Source: Bryoerythrophyllum caledonicum
Lineage: Eukaryota; Streptophyta; Bryopsida; Pottiales; Pottiaceae
Length of the DNA stretch: 64,000 nucleotides
Assembly: GCA_963971425.1 (NCBI GenBank)
Contig: OZ020519.1
Location: forward strand, 2,062,028 to 2,126,027
Direction: 5' to 3'
Shown here piece after piece: positions 12,103 to 25,060 of this stretch (position 1 is the stretch's first letter; each line of letters starts with the position of its first letter). A model generated the notes under the pieces. The model ran no database searches and was not told where the DNA came from. It saw nothing but the letters and a program-made list of their open reading frames with translations. The position numbers were made by a program, and so were the translations under genes.

Positions 12103-12799
12103 AACCCTTTAAGGTAGGATGACCTATCACCACCATGAACCCCAGAACCAACAATCTAATGTGGACCAAAACCACCACCCACCCACCCCATTTCCGAAAT
12201 TTTAGGAAGTCAGTTATGATTGGGTGTCAGTTTATGATTGGTTCAAAGCTCTCGGTTTTTAGTCTCTTGCAGAAGTGGTCATTAGTACAACCTACTGTGG
12301 AAATAGAGAGTTTTGTATGTCGAGAATGGGTCACGACTTACTATCCACTTTGAAAATTTGTAGCAATTTCAGTATGAAGAAATAAATGGTCACGACAATT
12401 GCAATATTCATGAAATCCTACTTTGAATTCCCAAAAAAGTCTTACCACGTATACAAATGCTATAAATAGGTCAGCAAGCTTAAGTTGGTGGTCATAGGTC
12501 ATCCAACCTTAGCGCCAATGAGCTTCAAAAGGCTTGGGAGAATCCTAGAGGGTAATAGATCATGCACAACAAAATCTACACATAGGGTACACTTCACTAT
12601 TAACCACACTTCATAGAAATTATTGTAGCTTGCCAACAGTTGCACCAATGCGCCAAAGAATTGTTCCATTTGAAGTGAATGACCTAGTGCCAGACATGTT
12701 GCGGCCAAAAAAAGTGCATCCAACTTATATTCAAGGAGCTATAACCGGATTTGCACCAAAATCAACCCAAAAACGACCATCTCAGCGCTAAAGGGTTAA
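12103..12799. mobile_element. Probable MITE with TAACCCTTTA ends
   Basis: The left edge reads ATAACCCTTTAAGG (from about 12,102) and the right edge reads GCTAAAGGGTTAAT (ending near 12,800). This gives inverted TAACCCTTTA ends, with TTAA preserved on the right and ATAA on the left. Its central part (about 12,520-12,660) resembles 33,320-33,470 (gagct..aggcttgg.agaatc, then gtaatag.tcatg), so the sequence is dispersed in the genome. There is no transposase. It is weaker than the other TTAA elements because one flank is imperfect. Confidence 0.5.
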
Positions 12800-13331
12800 T
12801 GATCTGTATATCCTACTATCGCTCCATTGTCAAGAAGCGCATCCTCAATCCGCTGTTTTTCTAGGGCTCTTTTTAGGGTTTGGCGCTCAAAACCCTAATC
12901 TCGGGCGTTTCGTTTGGTGTGCTCAGATTCAGAGGATTCTCTTCGTCCGCCCACTGATATGAAGCGCAAACAATAATTTCTTTACTGATACCCACCGACA
13001 CTCAAGTTACTTTAGTTTGATGGCCATTAAGATACCCGTATTATGTACTCTTGTGGGCTTAAAAGAGTAAAATACATGCACTCGTAGTATTCTGGGGCAT
13101 TCTGGAGTTTGTGGTGTTGGTAGGTGCCAGATCTTGTAATGAGGATTTGATTACAATATGATTAGGATCTGGGGTGTATTATCATCAGGAGTTCTCATTC
13201 GGCAACATGACATGAAACAGGAGACGCTGCATGTATCCATAATGCAGGAACATTCATGAGGATTATGGAGCTTCATAATTAGGAATAGGGTGTTGTAACT
13301 CACTTGAGGTCCATATCTCAACAGCTGCATC
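12800..13331 (+). promoter_or_regulatory. IFT122 upstream region with paired telo-box motifs
   Basis: A TTAGGGTTT (12873-12881) and an AAACCCTAA (12890-12898) form an inverted pair about 440 bases before the start codon. Telo-boxes of this kind are common in plant housekeeping promoters and leaders. No TATA box is obvious. The transcription start cannot be placed. Confidence 0.4.
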
Positions 13332-16300
13332 ATGCGAGCCGTGGTAGCCTGGACAGAGCATGTGGTATGTATCCACACTTTTCGTATGGAGCCCTAAGTA
13401 ATCCTAAATGGGTCACTCTTTGTTGTAAGAAATTCTGACTCAAGCACGATTATGGCAGCCGGAGCATGATGGAGTTAGGAGTGTGTGCTTTGACATTGCA
13501 TTCCGGCCAGGTACTTACACCAACGGAATGCGTCTGATGTTTAAAGCATCTGATGGTTTGACATTCAGTCTGTCCAGCCCTTAACAACCTGGACAGACTG
13601 GATGGTAAACCATCAGATGCTTCACCAACAGATGGAACCCTAAACACCCTGGACAGGTATTTACACCAACAACAACATGTGATTGTGTTGCCCAATCTGA
13701 TTCCATGGATTTTTTGTTGTAGATGGGAGTCACTTAATTGCAGCAGTTGGAAGCAGAGTTCTCATGTACGATGCAGGTGATGGGGACCTCCTTCACTCCC
13801 TCAAAGGTAAAATAGCGGCTTCCAAGGTGACATAACCCTGCGTTTCACATGGTCTTAGGGTTTCATCTGGTTGAAAGGCTTTTAGGGTTATTGCATCTGA
13901 TGGTCTTAGGATTTCATCTGTTTCAAAAGGTCTGCATCGGAGAGCATCACATGATTTTAGGGTTTCAGGGTTAAGCATCTGATGGTTTGAGGCCTTTCTC
14001 TCGTTTTTAAAGGTTTTTAGGGTTGTTCATGCAGGGCACAAGGGCGAGGTATACTGTGTGGCGTACTCAAGGGATGGGAAGCGGTTTGCCTCGGGAGGAG
14101 CTGACAGAACCATCATCATTTGGACGCACAAGGTTGATACATGTGTAGAGTTTTTGTGCTTGTGTCTGTTGCATTGTCTGCATTTTTTTTTTCTGTTAAG
14201 AGTGATGATGGTGGCATGGTGAAGGCAGAAGGCATCCTCAAGTACAGCCATGGGGACTCCATCCAGTGCTTGGCCTACAACCCCGTCACTCAGCAGGTGA
14301 GCCTCAAATTTGAATGTCTCCCGTACTTTGTTGAGCCATTTGTAAAGTCACCCAAAGTTTCAATAAAAATTTCCCTTTTTTAATTTTAATACATGTGTTA
14401 TTAGATCAAAATGGAAGACCGTGAAGGGAGAAAGAGAGGTCATGTTTGAGTTCTTTCAAAAGTCATCCAAAGTTTCCATAAGACACTCTCTTTTTTATTA
14501 TTATACTACTCGTTTCTCAGCTATTAGATCAATGAAAGAGCTTGATGGCCTCTCAACTAGAATCCTGATTAAGCATGGAAGAGTTTGGTGTTTTTGAACT
14601 CAAGTTAGAACTAGTTTTTGCTTCTTTTGAGAAGGAAGAAGGAGAGGTCATGTTGTACCATGAGTCTTAGCCACCTTTTTCCTCTTTGAGCTGATTTTGG
14701 TTATCAAAAACAAGAAAATAGTTCCAATTTCTTGGTATCGTTGCCTCACTTTGTAAATCATCTTGGACAATTGTTAGCGGGGTAGAATTATCGTCCTCTT
14801 TCAAGGGTAGGCACTCTAAAACCATAGTTTATCATGTCTAGTTAACTTTGCTTCTTGATGATGTGCAGCTTGCAAGTGGGACTGCATCCGACTTCGGAAT
14901 CTGGTCTCCGGAGCAGAAGTCTGTTTCCAAGCACAAGGCTCCTTCTAAGGTAGGCAACTCATCAGTCAATCCACTACAAAGTTATACACTTCTAACGGTA
15001 TTACACGCCTCCTGAATCAGTAAAATGCAGTCAACAATTACTGACTGCAATTCAAGGTGGTAAAATGAACCGTATTTGATTTCAGCTGTGTTTTTCGAGG
15101 AAAAACTTTCTTATAATGTTTCCTGCGATGTGGATTGATTTCATGGTTTTTGGACGGTCAATGGCTATGCAGGTGTTGTGTGCTGCATGGACTGCAGACG
15201 GGCAGCATCTTGCTCTGGGGATGTACAATGGCCACATTTCCATCTGCGACAAGAGCGGTGTCAAGCAGGTACTTGCATTCTCTCACCTTCTCGCACATTA
15301 TGACCATAACTTACATCATGATTATGCACTCCCAGGCGGTGGTAGAGAGGCCAGGACCAGTGTGGACCTTGCAATGGAACACGCTGCAGAACAAAACCTC
15401 AGACACGCTTGCTGTCGGGTGCTGGGACAGCACCCTCTCCTTCTATGATTTATCAGGCAAGCAGGTTTGCCCTCACTTCCTCCACAAAACAAAAAAAAAA
15501 AATTAAAATTAAATTCCATAACAATAGTCATCAAGTCACCCATATAGTAGACTGCTTTCTATAGTCACCTAAGGTTTCAGTATGATACCCCCTCTTTTTG
15601 TTTCAATACTACTCTTTTGATAGCAAAGAGCTTGGTGATGTCTAAGTCCTAAGTTTTAGCTCCCTTTGGGAAGGGAGAAGGAGAGGTCATGTTGTATCAT
15701 GAATTTCAGCCATCCATGAACCTCGGCCATCGTTGTCTTCTCTGAGATGATTATAGAAATTTAGAGCTATTTAGGGCTGATTTTAATAATTCAAATGAGA
15801 AACGAGTTCAACACTCATGGTATCCTTGCCTCACTTTACGAGTAACTCTAATTATTAAAAAAAAAAGCATTCCTATCATCACTTTTTTGGAGACTTTTTA
15901 ATTTGTAGTGTTGGTGGTTGATTCTTGGCAGATTGGGAAATGCAAGCCCTTGGATTTTGATCCCTGCAGTGTGACATACCATGATAGCAAGTACCTCTGT
16001 GTCGGTGGCTCTGAAAAGAAGGTGCATGGATAAAAAAAACAATATAACTAGTTTATAAGATAGGTTGATTGGCATTTCACATAATTAATTTGTATACGGT
16101 ATATTTCATATTTTTCTATAAGATAGATATTAATTTGATCTAACATGGTTTCTCAGGCATCATGTATGTAGGTGTTTCTGTACTCAAATGATGGTGTGAA
16201 GTTGACCACCATGTTTGAAACTGGAGATTGGATTTGGGCCATTAGGTCGCGGCCCAAGCATGATTATGTGGTAGTGGGATGCAATGATGGCTCCATTACC

Positions 16301-19300
16301 ATGCTACAACTTCTCTTCTCAACTGTAAGAATATATCTCATCCTCACATTTGTTTCGTCCAAGTTTTTACAGCTATTAACAATTATAGCTATAAAACAAT
16401 TATAATCTATGAGATAGGTTGATTGACTTATGGCTACATTGGCAGTTTTCGTAATGATTGGCACTTTGTTATGTCTAGCAATTTGCATTCCCAGATGTTC
16501 TATCTCTCCCTGTCTAAATTTAGAGATTACTTATGTGTTAGACTTAAGCATGTTCAGGATCCAATAAGAAGAGAGTGTGAATGGTGCTAAAAACCACCAA
16601 TATAACACTTAGAGCCGTTGCTGTCACTTGGGCTACCACTCTTTTGAGCCGTTTGTTACCTTTTGGAGTGGTTTTAGTAAATGATTGAGCTCTCGAAGGT
16701 TGTATAAAATGTTGTTAAGGAAGGGAGAAGGGTTGGGCATGATGATGGAAAGACCAGGTGCATGGATTATACCTGGAGCGCTACGCCTTCCGGGACGCCA
16801 TGACTGATGTTGTCATCCAACACCTCCTCTCTGATGAAAAGGTACCATCCTCTTGGAAGTGAATAAATTCATTTGTAAAGTCACCCAATGTTTCCATAAG
16901 ATACATCTTTTTCATATTTTCATACTACTCTTTTCCTTACTCACAATAGCTAATAGGTGAACGAAGAGCTAGGTGGTCTCTCAACTTAAATTAGAACTAG
17001 TTTTACCCGCCGTCAAGGAGGAAGGAGAGGTCATGTTTGAGTCATTTGTAAATTCATCCAAAGTCTTCATAAGACATCCTTTCCTCACTCTTAGTAGTTA
17101 TTAGATCAATGGAAGAGCTTGGTGGTCTCTAAACTCAAGTTAGAACTAATTTTAGCCGCCTTTTAAAAGGAAGAACAGGTCATGAATCTTTGCCACCTTT
17201 TTTTCTCTTTGAGCTGATTCTATATTAATTGAGAGGCTGGTTTTGATAGTTAAGAATGAGAAGAGGTCAAAACACATGGTATCTTTGTCTTTGCCTCACT
17301 TTACAGATAACTTGAGTGTTAAAAGTTGAAAAAAATATTTATAAGAATAATTTGTTGTGAGGTTTGTGGGTGCAGGTGAGGATCCGGTGCATGGATTACA
17401 TCAAGAAAATAGCGGTTTACCAGGAGCGTGTGGCGGTGCAGCTCTCCAACCGCATTGTTGTGTATGAATTAAACAAGGGTGGTAGTGGTAGTAATTCTGG
17501 AGCAAGAGCTGCGCAGTACCGTGTATACGCGAGAATCAACCGCTCTATGGACTGTAATCTCCTTGTGCTCACTTCAGAGCACATCACTCTCTGCCAGGTC
17601 CTTATTTTCATCAAACTAGTAGATTTGTAGTTATATTTGCGGTTTTTGGTACTACTGAAGGCTCCATTTGTTGAAATTAGCGGTTCTCATTCTGCCAATT
17701 GTGCTATCTTCTTTGACCAATCATTGTATTTTCTTTTCGCTACTCATGTGATAAATCGAACATGCCCTGCTGCATCTACACAATAGAGCCTATTTGGAAT
17801 ACACAAACAGTATCAGTGCTCATCACCTTTTCCATTTTAATGGTGTGCAGGAAACTAAGCTGCAGTTGTTCTCCTTGGATGGAGTCATGGAGAGGGAATG
17901 GCTCCTGGAGTCTATCATCAGATACATCAAGGTAAATTTCCCTTGATGTTAGATAAGAAAAGCACGAGAATTTATTCTTCAAGGAGAATGAGTACCTTTA
18001 TTCTAATTTGAGCTAAAACAAACATAAAGGGTATGAAATTTTTTCAATTTTGTAAATATACTTAACCCTTATTCACTGTTATAGTTCATCAAGTCTTATA
18101 TGGGAGAGCATGCTTTTGTAGCGTATAGGACTAGATTGGAGCGCTTGTACACTTGGAGGTTAACCTCAATAGCAGATCTTGTTATCTTGGTATATTTATT
18201 GCCAATATCTAGTACAAAAATTGGCAATGAAACATGATAGGTTTGTGGGGGTCCTCGTGGAGGCGAAGGTCTACTCATTGGAATGAAGAATGGATTGATT
18301 GTGAAAGTGTGGATAAACAGTAACTTTCCCATCCGCCTCTTCAAGCACACGAATGGAATCCGTTGCCTTGACCTCTCATCTAATCGTGTCCGCCTTGCCA
18401 TTGTCGACGAGGCTGCCAACATTGTGGTGTATGACATTGAGGTTAGTGTTTAGAATATATTTGTTTTGTGGTATTCTCTATTTCTAATTCATTTGAGGCC
18501 ATTTTTAGAGATTTTTGGCTTAGAGAAATTAATAAGCTCATTTTTTGAGTGGTGAACTCATCCACCAAACCGCGGCTTGTGTATTCATTGCCTTCTAGAC
18601 GTAAAGCTTGCGTTCATCAACGTGAAACATTAAAAATTAACATGCAATTGCACTAACTATCACGTCATGACTCATTTATACCTTGTAGACAAAAGAGATC
18701 TCTTTTGAGGAAGAGAGCGCGAGCTCTGTAGCATGGAACACAAACATGGAGGACATGCTTTGCTACTCCGGAAGCGGAATGCTCAACATCAAGACTGCGG
18801 ACTTCCCTGTGCACCGACAAAAGCTCCAGGGCTACGTAGTCGGGTTCCAAGGCTCCAAAATCTTTTGCCTGAACCAACTCTCCATGCAAACAATCGAAGT
18901 CCTCCAATCAACAAGTATGCGCCATTATATGGAGAGGGGGAATTTTGGAGACGCTTACAAAGTGGCGTGTTTGGGCGTCACGGAGGCGGATTGGCGAATG
19001 CTAGCCCTTGCGGCGCTCAAGGGCTCCGCGTGGGATGTGGCCAAGAAGGGGTTCATTCGGTTGCGCGATGTGTGTTACCTTGACTTGTTGCACAGGCTTG
19101 AGCAAGGTCGGTGCTCGGATGTCGAGAAGTCGACGATCGGCGCCCTCGTGCTTGCGTATCAGGTAACGTGGTATCGTTCACATCAGAGGTCCTTAAACAG
19201 AAGGCCATCGTACCACTGCTTCTAGAATGTTATGAACTTCGAACGTTTTTTTCTATCCATCTGAAATACTTGATATTTTATACAATAGTTGCAGAAGTCG

Positions 19301-22052
19301 CATTCCTTACTAATGGGCTTACAAACATCCTCAGTTTGGCCCGCTTTCAGGGAAAGTTCAAAGAGGCAGCGGACGCGTACATAGAAGCAGGCCAGGTGAG
19401 CATGGCCGTGGAGATGTACACGGATCTCCGCATGTTTGAGGAGGCCAAGGCACTCGCCGAGACGACGGTGCGGCCCGAAGTAGCGAACAGTGATACCACT
19501 ACCACCACTACCACTACTACCACTGCCGCTGCCGCCGCCGTTCCGAGCAAACGAGAAGCGGATGTTCAGGAAATCATTCAACGTCAAGCGGAGTGGACGG
19601 AGGAAGCTAAGGACCATGAAACTGCAGCTGATATGTACCTTGCGGCCGGGCAGCCCGAGAAGGCTCTAGCTCTTCTTCTGGAGCACGGCCCAGCCTCCAA
19701 ACTCATTGAGGTACCAAGTTCATAACATTCCATAGCTGGATGCACCTTTTCATTTGTGATGATGGTGAATCCGGGGGATAATTGAGTTGTTTGTTAGATT
19801 CAATTTCTACTGTTGGTCATCTTTAGCTTAAGTTGAACACAAGAAGAATAGGTGATTTGATGGAGTCCAAACTTTCCTGGATATCATCTCATCCTTTGCA
19901 ACCTTGCAAACACGAAATCCACAAGACCAGGAGACCCACACGCTATCATTAATATATCTACCTTGTTAGTACGATGTCATCTTGCGGGTTCAGGCTCCAA
20001 ATGAAAAGCCACCGTTAGAGATAGATGAGGGAATTTGTGACTGGTAGGAATCATCACATGTAATCAAATAAGTGTGTCAATTATGAGACTGTATTTCAGG
20101 TTGCAAGACGGCTAAAGAAGACCCAAGTGAAGGAGCTGTTGCGGTGCGCAACGTTGATGAAACAAGGAGGCCAGTTTGCACATGCCTTTGAGACATACAC
20201 AAAACTTGGCGACTTTAGGTGTGTCCCAAGGACCCTTGGCTTATCAAATAGTTATTATACTCATTCATTGGCACTTTTGTATAAAATTTCCTGGATGCAA
20301 ATCCTAACATAGGGTAGATGCAGTTCGGTATAAGTAGAGAAAAATGGATTCAAGCGAGATAGCGCAATTGGCAACATGAAAACCATGAATGAAACGGACA
20401 TAACGAGGGCTTAATATAACATCAAATCACGGAGGAATCTGAGGCTTTCATACATGAGTTGCAGTTGAAGGATTCCTCGTGTTGTGGATTTGCTTACAGG
20501 TCCATTCTCGCGTTGCACGTGGAGCTGGAGCAGTGGGACGATGCGTTCACCATCAAGAGGCTGCACCCCGAGCTCGCGGACGATGTTGCGGTCCCCTACG
20601 CGCAGTGGCTAATCAACCACGACCGATACGACCACGCTCGCTTAGCGTATTGTCACGCTGGCAGACCGGATCTGTCAGCGCGCTTGCTGACTCAACTGAT
20701 GGAAAACGCAGTAAGTTCACACATCCCTGTTTGATTGCTGCCAGGCGTGCTGTGTGGCTTGCTCATGTGGGGAAATGGGCCCCAGTTAAAGGAGAAGCGG
20801 TTCACGGACGGAGCGCGGCTCTGCAGGACGCTGGCGATGGAAACCGGCAATGAGCAGGCGAAGTATGTTGAGCTCGCGGATATTCTATTCGCATATTCGT
20901 TCATACACCAGTCTATCAACGAGCCGTTTCGCACCTTCATGCCTGAGACCTTGTTCAACATCTCCCGCTTCTTGCTCGCGAGGATTCCTGAAGATCCCCC
21001 ACGAAGAGTCTCCCTTGTCAACATCTTGGTCACCCTGGCCACGCACAGCGAACAGCTTGGTAAGAAGCACAGTCTCATGGGAAACACTGAGAGCATGGAG
21101 AGGCATTGATTTACATGTTGCGTTTCCTCTCTAGGATTCTACAAGATATCGAGGCACGCTTACGAGAGGCTGCAGAAGTACAAAGTGCCACAGAGCTGGG
21201 TGGATAAAGTGGAGGTGGCGACGTTGATGATGCGAGGGAAAGCGCGAAGGAAGGATGAGCCCAAAATGGACTTACCCGTGTGCTATGCATGCTCCTCGCC
21301 CTTAGACTCCGTGTCGACCAGCGCTGAAGACAAGTGCAGCGTCTGCTCTCAGCCCATCTTCCGCTCCTTCATCACATTCGACCAGTTGCCACTGGTAAGA
21401 TAGTTCAATGGAATTAGCGAACGTTCTAGTACAAATATTATGTGTTGATGGTGAGCATTAACAGGTGGAGTTCGTCCTGGACGAATCTATCTCGCACGAG
21501 CAAGCAATGCAATTAAGTGGGGGTAGAAAGGATGAGAGCGGAGTCACCAACCCGATGGAGCTGGGGCAGCAACGAGCGTCCGACCTGGGTCCTGTGGTGG
21601 CCACCAGGGCCATGCTCGCGAACCTGCAGGCGCCACAGCTGCTGGTGCAAACATGTCACGAGAGCCCAAGGTACTTCTACGCAGTGGATCCCACGTTCGC
21701 TGTGACACAGTGCAGCTCCTGCAACCATTTCTACGAGCAGGAAGAGATGGACCTGGCGATGCTGGAGTACGGGTGCTGTCCGTTCTGTGGAGTCCCGCCC
21801 TCCAGCCTCCCAGTCTCGAGTACCGTCTCGTTGCCGAGCTCGCTGGGAGGTGAGCACCACCCCCAAGCTAGAACCCTGCTGCCGCTGCCTCCTCTGCCAA
21901 GCGCCAGGAACCACTGGAGCCAAGACCTGAAACCAAACAAGAGGAAAGCCGCGGACATCAAACAACCCAAGCAGCAGTCCCAGGGACTCTTCTGTATGAC
22001 CCGCCAGGAAAATACACTCCCTGTTGCCAATATTAGTGAGGACCGCCGTTGA
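13332..22052 (+). CDS. IFT122: Intraflagellar transport protein 122 (IFT-A subunit)
   Basis: IFT-A core subunit for retrograde flagellar transport. Exons: 13332-13364, 13459-13510, 13723-13806, 14035-14132, 14201-14296, 14869-14949, 15173-15268, 15336-15464, 15932-16021, 16172-16324, 16758-16841, 17376-17597, 17851-17931, 18241-18441, 18689-19162, 19351-19710, 20100-20218, 20500-20710, 20786-21059, 21135-21394, 21465-22052. All join in frame to 1,261 aa (human about 1,240). The N-terminus MRAVVAW matches the family start. WD40 repeats fill roughly the first half ([40 protein letters not shown]). Then comes an alpha-solenoid ([15 protein letters not shown]) and Cys pairs at about 1029/1032/1047/1050 and 1149/1152/1171/1174, likely zinc sites. 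A run of ten Thr and five Ala (about 707-721) is a lineage-specific insertion. The least certain boundary is the start of exon 19, where the protein is shorter than human. Introns carry dispersed repeats. Confidence 0.95.
13544..13622. repeat. Stem-loop inverted repeat in IFT122 intron 2
   Basis: Arms 13544-13577 and 13589-13622 are 34 bases each and complementary except for three central mismatches. The loop is 11 nt. The arm word GCATCTGATGGT recurs twice in intron 3 (near 13,892 and 13,977). A copy of the exon-2 donor context (aggtatttacaccaac, about 13,656) follows. It could be a small foldback element or a hairpin RNA source. Confidence 0.8.
13840..14030. repeat. Telomere-motif minisatellite in IFT122 intron 3
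   Basis: Repeated tttagggtt and catctgatggt words occur in a loose tandem pattern through the intron. Interstitial telomere-like sequence of this sort also occurs in helicase intron 2. Confidence 0.6.
14339..14757 (+). repeat. Dispersed repeat, copy in IFT122 intron 5
   Basis: It begins TTTGTAAAGTCACCCAAAG and ends GCCTCACTTTGTAAA, so the ends are short inverted repeats (TTTGTAAAGT / ACTTTGTAAA). Internal landmarks are tagatcaatgaaagagctt, aggaagaaggagaggtcatg and ctttgagctgatttt. The same order recurs at about 15,530-15,845 and 16,870-17,312, inverted near 22,080-22,250 plus 23,020-23,165, and inverted at 52,790-53,190. This looks like a MITE family. Confidence 0.7.
15530..15845 (+). repeat. 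Dispersed repeat, copy in IFT122 intron 8
   Basis: It has the same landmarks as the intron-5 copy: a caagtcaccca start, gagaggtcatgttg inside, and a gcctcactttac end. It is shorter and more worn. Confidence 0.65.
16870..17312 (+). repeat. Dispersed repeat, copy in IFT122 intron 11
   Basis: It starts tttgtaaagtcacccaatg and ends gcctcactttacag. A second internal start-like segment at about 17,040 (ttgtaaattcatccaaag) suggests a nested or partly duplicated copy. This is the third copy of the family inside one gene. Confidence 0.65.
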
Positions 22053-22079
22053 CTAGTGATCCGTGCTGCATCTTTCCAA

Positions 22080-23165
22080 TTATTTGTAAGGAGAGGCAAA
22101 GATACCAAGAGTTTTGACCTCTTTTCTCATTTTAAACGATTTAAATCAGCCCTAAGTAGCTCTAAGTATCTACAACTACCTCAAAGAGGAAAAAGGATTC
22201 ACAGTACCACATGACCTCCCCTTCTTCCTTCCCGAAGGCCGTCAAACCTAGAGTCAGCTCTCTTTATACAAGCAAATGATTCAACAACAATTTTGTTGTA
22301 ACAATCACTTGAAATTAGAACCAATCTTCTCCCTTTATAATAGCAATACTTGGAGTACAATCATTTACCCCCCCCCCCTTCCATTATAACAACCTCTCAA
22401 TGTAGCAGGCAAACCCAACAAGGTTGTAAAGGGAGCCGACTGTACACTATGGCTTGCATTTACCGTACTATGTAGTAATTGCAAACTACGCAATTAGTGT
22501 AGTTACAAAACAATTCACTAAATGCCAACTACTACACTATTTGTCAATTTTTGGAAAGATTTCAAAATTATTTTTTTCACTTGAGCACATTTTGTGTATC
22601 AATGGTAGAAGTAATTAAAAAAGGTCCAGAAGTCGAGGGATGTCAGAGTATCTTATCAGCTATCTTCTAAAGATTATAACTCACTCATAGAGTATCCGAA
22701 TTGGGCATTTGAGATGTTTTTGACATCTACAAAAAAATGTAGGTCTCAGAAACACCTCGTATGTTTGATTTGGACAAAACTTGAGTAAGTTTTGGCCATT
22801 TGAAAGTTGTGAATGAAGAGAAGCATGGATTGGCCGCCGATAAGAAATCAGAGTTTAAGCTTTCTAATATTTTCCCAAATGACCATACTTTCTAGATTTT
22901 GTTTGATATCCATTATAGTAGGTATCATTAATGATATTGGTGGCTAACACTAGTTGTCAACTTATTCACAAATAGTGTACTAGATATTTGTACCACTACA
23001 CTAGATGCAATCTTTAGTGTAGTTCTAACTTGACTTTTTGAGACCACTAAGCTCTTCCATTGATCTAATAACTAGTATAAGTGAGGAAAACATAGTATTA
23101 AAGTATCAAGAGGAGGTATCTCATTGAAATTTTGGGTGGCTTTGCAAAGTTTTAATATTGGTAGT
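22080..23165 (-). repeat. Inverted copy of the dispersed repeat, split by about 770 bp
   Basis: In reverse orientation the family's 3' half lies at about 22,080-22,250 and its 5' half at about 23,022-23,165 (ending ggtggctttgcaaag). About 770 bases separate them that other copies lack, so a second insertion probably split this copy. The split-in sequence has no coding region; it contains repeated gtgtagtt words and a short C-run (about 22,370). Confidence 0.5.
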
Positions 23166-24450
23166 GAAAAATGTAGATTTTATAGGGTGTACTACTTCAC
23201 CAACCAATAAATCTTACAGAAGAATTCATTAAGAAAATAGACAAGGTTTAGACGTGCACTATGTTGAGAGCTTTGCATTGACATACTACTAGACATGAAA
23301 TAAACATTAATTTTATGCTTGATTTCCAATGAAATTTCATTTTCATATTATGTCTACTTGAAAGTTGTTTACAAAGATGTTCCAAAACTCAAATTTACAA
23401 ATCAAAATATTTTTGCTCATAGTCTTGAAAGAACATCCAAAATCTTCCCAGTGTCCAGGTGTCTATCCCAACATAATTATTGTAGCTTTCTTAGTTACCT
23501 AAAAGCTATAATTGTAGAAACCTGTATATCAAATCCTCCTTCTATTTAACAAGGTTGGCCTCTTCAATCAATTTCTCTTGCCTTTGACACTTGATGCAAA
23601 CTTTGCGTAAATGTGTTGTTTCCAACATGGTACGAGAGTGACCACCTCAGTCCGCTCCTTGTGATATAATGTAGTTATTAGAGACATAAAGTTAGTGTAG
23701 CAATGCTCCTAACAAAAATATAACTTAGAGATACAATCACAACAAGATTGATAGAAGAGACTTTGACATCAACCTCAAGAAAATTTTGTCCATAGTGCTG
23801 AAAATTTATCTCTACTGTAAGCTAGATTAAACCACCTTTTGGACCTTGGTTGAATGATTCATTTTATAAACCCACAAAAGGTTTGTGTATTTTTTGTTAA
23901 TCAAAACTATGTATGTATGCCACCACACTAGTACTTTTTAACACCAACAACACACAATTAAGCAATTATGCACTTAGCCAAGTACATTGATTGTCGATCA
24001 AAAACGGCAATTTTTGGCTCAAAATTTAAAATTTTAAAAAATCCAAGAATTTTGTATGTTTTTTGTACTGAATTTAGACATCTTGTCATGTTAAACAATG
24101 GCTTCTTCATGTTCACATAAGTGATATATTTTCTCTGTTTATTAGGAATTTTTTAGAAAATACATGATTCCTAATCTAATTCACAATTCCTTCTACAAAA
24201 CTACAATCATGTACCTAAAGAGATGATAAATGTGTTCTATATTATTATAGGATTTTAGAGTATCTCACTGTAAATACAATTAATAAAAGATACAATAATA
24301 AAATACTCAATTTAGTGAGAACTTATGAAGTACCTCACTCTTTATTATATGCAAAAACATACATAATTAAACAATTCAACACTACTGCAAAGATATATTA
24401 AAATCAAACATATCATATGGACCACTCAATATATAATTGTACATCACCCA
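23166..24450. other. AT-rich intergenic spacer
   Basis: No gene, RNA gene or recognisable repeat is seen. Short open frames look random. Confidence 0.5.
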
Positions 24451-25060
24451 CCAAAACTATAGAAGCATCTTGAATTGCATTATTAAAAACCTATTTGCAC
24501 CTATACAACATGCATGCTTAACTATAGTATAACTCCAGGGCTCCTAGCTCATTTTCAAACAAATCCTAGCTCCTTCCACCTGTCCTATGGCGCTCCCTAC
24601 CAAAGCAAACAATTCATGATCCTCCATTGGACGATCTTCCATATCACCAAGATTAATGGACGCACACTCAACATACCTGTAATTGCGAGGCACACCCTCC
24701 TGCGTATGTCTTACGCTATCATCATTGTAGTAAAAGACATCCTTTGTATTAAATGACATCTCTTGCTCTGAGGAGAAGGCCTCTCAAAATGCAATGATGT
24801 CCTCCAATATGTTGGATCCTGGAACGAAAGGCAATATTGGCTCGGTATTACATTGAGTACCTCCAGACTTGGCATGTATCTTTGATTTTCGCTCTGGTTG
24901 AGAATGCACTGAAGGTTGTGGAAACTTCCTCTACACCAAAAACAATGCAGGTGGGTCGAATTCTTCTGCCTCTGTCTCAAGCCCTTGAGGGGCAAGTGCA
25001 TCCCCACCTCCTATCAGTGCCACTGAACAAACATCCACCACACGAGTATCTTGCATCCTC

